A DNA stretch of 64,000 nucleotides from Marchantia polymorpha subsp. ruderalis. Lineage: Eukaryota; Streptophyta; Marchantiopsida; Marchantiales; Marchantiaceae. The notes below the pieces were generated by a model. It was not told the origin of the DNA and made no database searches. It saw only the letters and a program-made list of their open reading frames with translations. The DNA lies in contig AP031356.1 of NCBI GenBank assembly GCA_037833965.1, positions 21,474,501 through 21,538,500 on the forward strand. Reading direction: 5' to 3'. The position numbers and the translations under genes were made by a program. Of this stretch, positions 39,574 through 47,434 are shown one piece after another; the first letter of the stretch is position 1, and the number at the start of each line of letters is the position of its first letter.

Positions 39574-40752
39574 CTCCGCAACACCGCGGAAACCTCCGTC
39601 TCAAGAGTGGACATGGTGTCCCGCAACTTCGATAGAAAAGCATCCAGCTTCTTCGCTACCCGCAGCCGACTCCAACTGTCACCTGCCAACAACCCGGCTG
39701 CACGAAGCTCTAACTCACGTAGTGTGAGTTTCTCCTGCGCCGCCACTTCCCAGTGGGCGTAGCCCTTGAGACAGTGGGCGACTCGCCTCGCCATCTCTTC
39801 CTTCGTGCGGTCTGCCTTTCGCCTGCGATCGTCTTCAATTACTTCCAACTGCAATTCGGCCTCCGCACGCTGAGCTCTCAATTCTCCACACTCCGACTGC
39901 AGCCTGCGGATTAGATCCTCATCCGCTTGTCGTGCAAGCTGACACTGCTCCAACAACCTCGTCTGTCACACGAGCTCCTTTAACAGAACCTGATTCTGAG
40001 TCTTCTCAGAAATCAGTGCTTCCGTGGTCTTCACCAGATCCTTGGTGAGCTCTTCCAGTCTCTCCTTCTTCACCTTGTCGTAGTGGGTGTGCGTCTTCCG
40101 AACGAGATTGTACTGACCCCACAAGCATTCATACTGCTTCCGCAGCTCCTTAAGTTCCCGGTCCACCCGAGCTAGCAGCTTGCTGGTGTGGACTTTAGTG
40201 CGAGTTTGCCTGTGCACTAACTCGACGTAGGACCCAGGCTGGCGAGGATCCGCGTACTTATCGATCTTGCGATCTAAGTACCTCAACAGAGGTACTACCT
40301 GCTCATAGAGCGCCACCGTCGGCGCACCAACGATTTCTTCCTCCTCCTCCTCGGTGTCTCCCGATCCCGACACTGATTCTGTGGATCCTCCTTCGTCATC
40401 ATCCGAAGGGAGAATTTCGGTCGCCATTGATTGCGTTGGCGACTGGCCTGAGTGGGCTGCGAGTGGTCTGCGGGTTCTGCCGCCGATGGCGCTCTTGCAG
40501 CTTCGCTGCTCCTTGCTAAAATGTCCAAGGCGGTGGGTGAATGCGGCCGTGCCACATCCCCATCATCCGCCTGTCGTGCGTCGATCGTCACTCCTTCGCC
40601 GCCGGCGTCCGCCGCCGAAGGTGATTGCGCGGAATGTGTCTGCGCGGGGTGCAATTGTGCATCGCGCATGCGAATTTCATCCCGCGGACAGGCAATCCGC
40701 TCCTCCGTTAGGTCCTGCTCCCTCAATCGGTCCTACGCGAGGGATGCGTCCG
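39574..40752 (-). pseudogene. E1b: main part of decayed LTR-encoded protein, right of E2
   Basis: Continues the frame cut at 34711. It encodes the start of the CLKGYAHWE region, the coiled coil, LLRYLDRK and the acidic patch. It is broken by TGA at 39966-39968 (minus strand), where related copies have CGA, and by a frameshift near 40440. It is truncated at about 40752, where E1c LTR terminal sequence begins. Confidence 0.85.
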
Positions 40753-40928
40753 CTAAAACTGCAATATAGTGGTAGAAAGGTCGAACCCACAGGGACAGAG
40801 GAACACACAAGGTACAAAGTGTCACGTTTTAACAGACTATTGAGGAGTTTGAATTCTCAGGCAACTGTCACTCCCAGAAATACTGCAAGTGTCCACTCGG
40901 AGCGCACTCGGAGGTCGCACAGTGCAGC

Positions 40929-40959
<31 letters not shown>

Positions 40960-41752
40960 CTGAAACTACAGAAACACAACCCAGAGATCCGTTAGGACCT
41001 CTACTCAAGATTTCAGGGGGGGAAAGTCTCTCGAGAGTACACTCAGCGAAGCTGCGGGTAGTGACTCCCAACTCCGGCTTTTACAACACTTCCGCTAGCT
41101 TGCTGCTAGCGTAGGAAACCCGGTTTGGACTGCCTACTTCGGATCGAAGTCACTTAGACGCGGTGAACAACACTCTCAACTCACAAAACGCGCAGAGAAC
41201 ACAGGTCCGCACTTAAGGACTCACGGAGAAACATTCCAGTAACACAACAACAGTCTATTGAAGAGTTTGAATTCTCAGGCACTTGTCATTCCCAGAAATA
41301 CTACAGGGGTTACCCTCAAGGCACCCGCTGCAGCGTAACCTGAATTTACAACCAAGGCTTACACGAAGTAGCAAAACTTCACTTTGGCATTCAGGGGAAA
41401 AATCCCAAAGGAGTACAATCAGAAACAAACACTCGAAGGTGTAGGGGCAAAACTATTCAAGTATCTAACTAGTCACTGGCTCTGAGCATCGGCAATCACC
41501 CGCAGGTGTAGATCCAAACTACTCAAGTCTCTAACCAATGTACTAGCTCTGAACATTCGGCCGCAGGCCTTCAGCTACAAAATGCGGAACGCTAAGTTGT
41601 AACTCATCGTGCGTGGTGACAGAGCTCAAGGACACAAACACGCAAAGGAAATGGGTTCCTGATCTGCACTTCTGATGGGAAAGAACCCCAGGCAAAACGC
41701 CTGGAACTATTTTATACCTTCTAAGTCCTACCTAGCACTACACTGCACTACG

Positions 41753-42115
41753 CTACACGCCTGCACGGAACCACGCTACACTACACTCCGCGGAACCTGT
41801 GCTACGTCTCCTGCGCGACGGACTGCCGCGCACTAACTCCCTACCCTGCCAGCCTTCCGCTCGACTGCGAAGTCCCAATCGCTGCAACGCCGCGGACACC
41901 TCCACTTCGATGGCGGACATGGTATCCCGCGCCTTTGACAGAAAAGCGTCGAGCTTCTTTGCTACCTTCCGCCGACTCCTGCTGTCGCCTGACAACAACC
42001 CGGCCGCGCGAAGTTCAAACTCACGCAGTGTGAGTTTCTCCTGCGCTGCCACTTCCCAGTGGGCGTAGCCCTTGAGACAGTGGGCGACACGCCTCGCTGT
42101 CTCCTCCTTTGTGCG
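41753..42115 (-). pseudogene. E1c: C-terminal part of LTR-encoded protein, cut by E3
   Basis: An open frame of about 120 codons from TKEETARRVAHCLKGYAHWE through the RRRRSTGSAECS tail, closely matching E4. The upstream part is separated by the E3 insertion at 42116 and, if still present, lies beyond the window. Confidence 0.88.
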
Positions 42116-42547
42116 TGTGGTAACACACTTTTTGTTTTTTTTGCAGAATTTAAACAATTTTAGAAAACTAGTACCGAAGCAGTGTTTGTAGTTAGAAAAG
42201 GGTACGTTAAATAGAGTGGATTGATGAGATCGTCACGAGGACACAAAGAATCACGTAGTCGGATGTACCAACGCCAATGTCTTCGGCGCCTTCGGCAAAA
42301 GCTTTTTTTTTTGAGGTGTCTCTACTCACGCGCCTCCAGCGTATAAGGAAGCTACGCTTCCGGCGCAGACACCTCAGGAGGAGGTTTTGCTAAAGACGTC
42401 AGGAGAAGGGCCCGGACCTCTAAAGGCGTCCGACCATGAGTGCGCCTTCGGCGAAGCGCCGCTAGCGCGGAAAGGGGAAACCTTCATAACAATCGGGATA
42501 CACGGTAGATCCAGTTGGTTGAGGTCGCATTAGAAAGAGCTCGGGAC

Positions 42548-42563
42548 GCTCGTTCTAACGAGC
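42548..42563. promoter_or_regulatory. Conserved U3 palindrome GCTCGTTCTAACGAGC (E3)
   Basis: A perfect 7-bp inverted repeat around CT. The same element is found in E2 (39128-39143) and twice in each E5 LTR (52953-52968, 53684-53699 and copies at +3088 and +6176), and in a damaged form in E4 near 51452. A conserved protein-binding site or RNA hairpin is possible. Confidence 0.7.
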
Positions 42564-43171
42564 CCAAGAGCGTCGGAGATGGATCAAGAATGGAGAAGTT
42601 ATGAGCGTCGGAAAACTCGTAGCCGGACATGCGCCGTTCGCGCTAGGGTTCACAGCCGGAAAGGATTCCCGTACGCCCTCGGCGATGCGCCTTCGGCGGA
42701 ATCACGCGCTCATAGGAGGAAACCAACTCAGAGTCGGAAGCGCCTTTGGCGGCTGTTCATGGAAGGAAAGAGCCGGTCGGATGTACGCCTCCGACGTGGC
42801 GCTGACGGCCGGATGCGCTGGCATGATTTGCGCTGGCGGATATGCGCCGGCAACAACGGACGAGGCATAAAGGACAAAATAAGCGGTACGACTGCGCGCC
42901 AGCGTAATTCGCTCCGACTAGATGTGCGCCTCCAGCAAGGCGCCGACGGATAATGAACGCACCAGCGGCGACACGCCTCCGGTGAGGGACGGGTTAGGAA
43001 AAGACAACAGGGCCGACGTATACCCTGCAGCGGACTCGAGTCCGGAAGGTGGCGGCGGCGGGAGAATTCAACGTTTACGCATGCGAATGCGCGCAGTGCG
43101 GAGACGTGAATTCGCGCATGCAAAGGGCGAACCGTTAAGCCGTATAGCCGGCTGCGTACGTCGTAACCAGT

Positions 43172-43194
43172 AAGAACGTTGGACGTTCTTGAAA
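43172..43194. promoter_or_regulatory. Palindrome with heat-shock-element-like core upstream of the LTR ORF (E3)
   Basis: AAGAACGTTGGACGTTCTT (43172-43190), with TTCTTGAA (43187-43194) fitting the TTCnnGAA heat-shock-factor dimer site. The equivalent places in E2 (38498-38519) and E4 (50517-50535, AGAATGGGACATTCT) keep both palindrome and TTCnnGAA although the arms differ. Confidence 0.5.
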
Positions 43195-43475
43195 TCGGAG
43201 AAGAAAAGACTGCGCTCCAGTCTCATTCTCTCATTCTTGACTTTGCGATTTCCAGTTTCCAAGATTATGCGCAAGGGCGGAGCGACCTGCAGTGAGAGTA
43301 GAGAGTGCGGAGACGAGTTGTGCAAGGATCTTGGCGGACCTGGAGAGAATTGCGAGTAGCGATTTTGAGCTTGAGCGCAGAGAGAGTGAGCAGTCAGTGC
43401 TGGAGCGGCCGACGCGCAGTGGCGATTGTGAGAGAGCGAGCGAAAGGGAGAACGTTTGTGTGTGCAGTCAACGCA

Positions 43476-46031
43476 ATGTCGAAGGTTCCCCAGCTGCGAG
43501 TGTCTCCACTCAGGGTGCCGCAGATCGGTCTACGCGCATTTCAAGATGTGCTGCTGAGGCTGAAGCTCGATTTTCTCCTATGGGGGTGGAATTGGACATG
43601 TCCGGAGATGGTGCGCGAGTATCTGGAGGAGAGACACAAGCCTTCTCGCGGATTCCGCCCGCACCCAGAGAGATGGGACATTTGCAATTGGGCGCAGGTG
43701 TTGGGCAGGTGTGCCGGCGAGGAAGGGGATCTCCTCTTCGAGGCCGATAGCGTGAAGGTGTCCCAGGAGGAAGAAGTCTCTTACAATGAGCTCTTCAAAG
43801 TTGCCAGGCATCCCAAGAACGGTTTCCGGACACGGGATTACAAAGATCGATTGCGGAGAAATGTCGCGACTGCATTGCTGCAGATATTGCAGCCGACCAA
43901 GACCGCTTACATGCATGGTTGGCAGGTAGAGTTTGTGGAGCTAGTGTTGTCAGGAGCTCCGGTGCATTGGGCACGGCTCCTGTGGAAGGTGACGCGCCAA
44001 CATGCGCAAGAAGAGAAGGGAGGAACCCTCAATCATCTATCGCCTTACTTAATCGTGTTTTACCGGGCGATGGGATGTTTGACAAATGCTGAGAAAACAC
44101 GGTTCCCGCAGCTGACCCGGACTTATCCAGGTAGATATTCAAGGGAGGCCGAAGTAGACACGGATCCGGACGAGGAACCTGCCAGTACGCCTCCGGCTCC
44201 GGCTCCAGCAAGAGCAGCAGAAGAACGTCGAAGTGAGCGCATTCCGCGAAAGCGGAAGTGGGATGAGAGACCTGAGGACAGGCAGCCGGAAGTGCCAGCC
44301 GCGCCGACTCGTGGTCGGCCCACCCCCGAGCCTCACAGTCGACCAAAACAGAGGGCACGCAAAATGCCAACTGGTACTGAGGAGACCAGGCGAACTCCGA
44401 CCCGGCGGAATCTCACACAGGAGGAGATAATCGCTCAGATTCTAGGGAAGACGGCAGATACCTCTGCACAGAAGGCACCACGGCCTTCGGGAGGAGATGG
44501 ACGGACTGACAGTCGGCCGACTGCGAGTCGGATGACTGAAGGCCGACAAGCGGAAGGAAGGCCAACTGAACGGCGCGTTGAACCGGACAGCAGGCCGGAA
44601 GCAGAAGAGAGTTTGGCTGACGAGCCAACAATCCTCAGAGGGTCGTCTTCGGCGGAAGGCACTTCTGGGAAAACGCCACCAGCAAGCAGGCCAAGTGGAG
44701 TCAAGACGCGCAGAGTGTATCCGACTCCCAGTCGGACAACTGCTGGTCGGCCGACTGCGAGTCGGACAACAGAGAGTCAGCCGGATTCGCCGACTGCAAG
44801 ACGGATGAGGCCAACGACCAGTGTGCGGACGCCTTCGGCGGACGCACCCTCCGCGAGGACACCTTCCGCGCAGATTGCGCCGGAAGGACAGGCAGCAGAA
44901 GCGGGCGGTTCAAGAGTGACAAAAGTCACTACGGCGTCGACCCCTTCAGAAACCGAAGATCAAGCCGGAACAGGGGCTCAAGCAGTGGGATCTCCCACTG
45001 CCCTGGATATTTTAGCAGGAAGTGGAGCAGCAGTCGCAGCGGAAGCTGCTGCGCGCCACAGTTCCAGGGAGTCGCCAAGGGATTCGATGGCGACTGAAAT
45101 CCTCGAGACTGAGGATGAGACGAGCTCGGAAGAGCAGGAAGCGGATTCGGTGCAGAAAACGCCAACAGGGGTGCTGTGCGAACAGATAGTTCCACTCCTG
45201 CGATATCTGGATCGCAAGACATCCAAATACGCAAGTGCTTTAAAACCGCAGTCTTATGTGGAGACTATCAGGCGAAGGACGAGGAGCAAGGTGGCAAAGT
45301 GGGCCTCTAGTTGCCAAGTATATGTGGATAGGAACACCGCCCTCCGACAACACCTGGCGGTCACCCAGAAGCTATACCAAGCCTTGCAGCAGCAGAGGGA
45401 GGATGCGGCGACGAAAAGTCAGGCGGATGCCGAGCTAATACGGGCAAAGATCGAGTCGGAATTGCAGGAGGAGCGGAAACAGAACCAAGTCCTAGCAGCC
45501 GAGCTTGCGCGCCAGACGCGCGCCTTAGAAGAAAGTCAAAGAGCCCGCAAGGAGGATGAGGAGTTGTTGCACACCTTGCAATCCGAGTGCTCGGATTTGA
45601 GGGCACAACGTGCGGAATTAGAAATGCAGCTGGCAGAGGTGGAGAGCAGCTGCAGGGCGCGAGGAGAGTTGGCGGCACAGGTGACTCGTTGTCTAAAAGG
45701 ATACGCCCATTGGGAGGTGGCAGCTCAAGAGAGGATCACACTCAAGGAGTTCGAGCTTCGGGCGGCGGCATTGACGGAGGGTGACAGTCGGAGTCGGCGG
45801 CGAGTGGCGAGAAAATTAGAAACCTTCTTGTCGGGTGCGCGCGACACTATGGCGCACTTGCAGTCGGAAGTCACCACAGCGCTCCGACGCCTGGGGTTAC
45901 GCAGCCGGTCGGAAGACTGGCAAGGTAGAGACAGTAAGCGGAGCAGTCCGGCGCGCAGGAGGCGCAGCACCGGATCTGCTGAGTGCAGTAGAGTAGTTTG
46001 GTTTCGCGCAGATGCTGCGAGTAGTAGATAG
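43476..46031 (+). CDS. LTR(U3)-encoded protein, A type, 851 aa, intact
   Basis: Start chosen at the Met of MSKVPQLRV (GCAATGTC context) because this Met is where similarity to the E4 protein begins; the frame is open for 57 more codons upstream. Same domain order as the E2 copy: N-terminal domain 1-225, disordered Pro/Thr/Arg-rich middle with PTASR-type repeats, SPTALDILAG, MATEIL, an acidic stretch, LLRYLDRK at about 573, coiled coil at about 619-725, CLKGYAHWEVAAQE at about 739, basic RRRRSTGSAECS tail. The stop is 34 bp before the TATA box. It is not gag, which lies downstream of the primer-binding site. A structural or nucleic-acid-binding accessory role is possible but not shown. Confidence 0.87.
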   Translation: MSKVPQLRVSPLRVPQIGLRAFQDVLLRLKLDFLLWGWNWTCPEMVREYLEERHKPSRGFRPHPERWDICNWAQVLGRCAGEEGDLLFEADSVKVSQEEEVSYNELFKVARHPKNGFRTRDYKDRLRRNVATALLQILQPTKTAYMHGWQVEFVELVLSGAPVHWARLLWKVTRQHAQEEKGGTLNHLSPYLIVFYRAMGCLTNAEKTRFPQLTRTYPGRYSREAEVDTDPDEEPASTPPAPAPARAAEERRSERIPRKRKWDERPEDRQPEVPAAPTRGRPTPEPHSRPKQRARKMPTGTEETRRTPTRRNLTQEEIIAQILGKTADTSAQKAPRPSGGDGRTDSRPTASRMTEGRQAEGRPTERRVEPDSRPEAEESLADEPTILRGSSSAEGTSGKTPPASRPSGVKTRRVYPTPSRTTAGRPTASRTTESQPDSPTARRMRPTTSVRTPSADAPSARTPSAQIAPEGQAAEAGGSRVTKVTTASTPSETEDQAGTGAQAVGSPTALDILAGSGAAVAAEAAARHSSRESPRDSMATEILETEDETSSEEQEADSVQKTPTGVLCEQIVPLLRYLDRKTSKYASALKPQSYVETIRRRTRSKVAKWASSCQVYVDRNTALRQHLAVTQKLYQALQQQREDAATKSQADAELIRAKIESELQEERKQNQVLAAELARQTRALEESQRARKEDEELLHTLQSECSDLRAQRAELEMQLAEVESSCRARGELAAQVTRCLKGYAHWEVAAQERITLKEFELRAAALTEGDSRSRRRVARKLETFLSGARDTMAHLQSEVTTALRRLGLRSRSEDWQGRDSKRSSPARRRRSTGSAECSRVVWFRADAASSR

Positions 46032-46064
46032 GATAGCGTAGTGCTAGTTAGGATCTTTTGAGGG

Positions 46065-46070
46065 TATAAA
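46065..46070 (+). promoter_or_regulatory. TATA box of E3 5' LTR
   Basis: TATAAA 34 bp after the LTR ORF stop, followed by the hairpin at 46077-46093. E4 separates this promoter from the E3 gag, so transcription from here would run into the antisense solo LTR. Confidence 0.6.
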
Positions 46071-46076
46071 GTAGAT

Positions 46077-46093
46077 CAAGGCGTTTTGCCTTG
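46077..46093 (+). promoter_or_regulatory. Covarying hairpin near the predicted RNA 5' end (E3)
   Basis: CAAGGC-GTTTT-GCCTTG. In E4, E1a and E1c the stem is CCAGGC/GCCTGG: the second pair changes on both sides, keeping the stem. It is expected close to the transcription start. Confidence 0.7.
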
Positions 46094-46422
46094 GGACTCT
46101 TCCAGTTTTGGAAGTGCAGATCAGGAACTCACTTTCTTAGCGTGTTTGTGCATTTTGGTCCTGGCACCACGTAGAGAAGCTACAGCATAGCGAAGTTACC
46201 GTATGTTGTAGTTGAAGGCCTTTGGCTGAATGTTCAGAGCTAGCACCCGGTTAGAGACTTGAGTAGTGCGGATCTGCACCTGCGGGTGATTTCTGATGCT
46301 CAGAGCCGGCTGCGAGTTAGATACTTGAACAGTTCCCCCTTACTCCTTCGAGTGACATATCCTGATTGTACTCCTACGGGACGTTTCCCCTGAATGTCAA
46401 TGTGAAGTTTCATTACTTCGTG

Positions 46423-46427
46423 TAAAC
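46423..46427. repeat. Target-site duplication of E4, left copy TAAAC (right copy 51804-51808)
   Basis: Exact 5-bp TAAAC on both sides of E4. The right side continues with CTTGGTTTG, the normal continuation of the E3 LTR, as read in the uninterrupted E5 LTRs. Confidence 0.95.
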
Positions 46428-47369
46428 TGTAATAACCCACTAAAGGCTAAAACTGCAATATAGTGGTAGAAAGGTCGAACCCACAGGGACAGAGGAACAC
46501 ACAGGGTACAAAGTGTCACGTTTTAACAGACTATTGAGGAGTTTGAATTCTCAGGCAACTGTCACTCCCAGAAATACTGCAAGTGTCCACTCGGAGCGCA
46601 CTCGGAGGTCGCACAGTGCAGCGTAACACACACACACACACACCTGAAACTACAGAAACACAACCCAGAGATCCGTTGGGACCTCTACTTCAAGATTTCA
46701 GGGGGAAAGTCTCTCAAGAGTACACTCAGCGAAGCTGCGGGTAGTGACTCCCAACTCCGGCTTTTACAACGCTTCCACTAGCTTGCTGCTAGTGTAGGAA
46801 ACCCGGTTTGGACTACCTACTTCGGATCGAAGTCACTCAGACGCGGTGAACAACACTCTCAACTCACAAAACGCGCAGAGAACACAGGTCCACACTGAAG
46901 GACTCACTGTGAAACATTCCAGTAACACAACAACAGTCTATTGAAGAGTTTGAATTCTCAGGCACTTGTCATTCCCAGAAATACTACAGGGGTTACCCTC
47001 AAAGCACCTGCTGCAGCGTAACCTGAATTTACAACCAAGGCTTACACGAAGTAGCAAAACTTCACTTTGGCATTCAGGGGAAAAATCCCAAAGAGTACAA
47101 TCAGAAAGAAACACTCGAAGGTGTAGGGGCGAAACTGTTCAAGTATCTAACTAGTCACTGGCTCTGAGCATCGGCAGTCACCCGCAGGTGCAGATCCGAA
47201 CTACTCAAGTCTCTAACCAATGTACTAGCTCTGAACATTCGGCCGAAGGCCTTCAGCTACAAAATGCGGAACGCTAAGTTGTAACTCCTCGTGCGTGGTG
47301 ACAGAACTCAAGGACACAAACACGCAAAGGAAAGGGGTTCCTGATCTGCACTTCTGATGGGAAAGAACC

Positions 47370-47398
47370 CCAGGCAAAACGCCTGGAACTATTTTATA
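47370..47398 (-). promoter_or_regulatory. TATA box and hairpin of E4 LTR
   Basis: TATAAA (47393-47398, minus strand) followed by CCAGGC-GTTTT-GCCTGG (47386-47370). This is the compensated version of the stem in E2 and E3. Confidence 0.65.
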
Positions 47399-47434
47399 CC
47401 TTCTAAGTCCTACCTAGCACTACATTGTACTACG

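Larger units (their letters stand above)
31405..42115 (-). mobile_element. E1: decayed, rearranged LTR retroelement pieces (minus strand), interrupted by E2
   Basis: Starts with the LTR terminus TGTAATAACCCACTAAAGG (minus-strand LTR 3' end). It consists of three partial LTR copies fused in the same orientation: E1a 31405 to about 34095, E1b about 34095-34711 plus 39574 to about 40752, and E1c 40753-42115. Each keeps the R/U5-like region and the 3' part of the LTR open frame but lacks the LTR 5' portion. E2 is inserted in E1b and E3 in E1c. The junctions at about 34095 and 40753 have no termini or TSDs, so deletion or illegitimate recombination is likely. The family type is that of E4. Confidence 0.8.
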
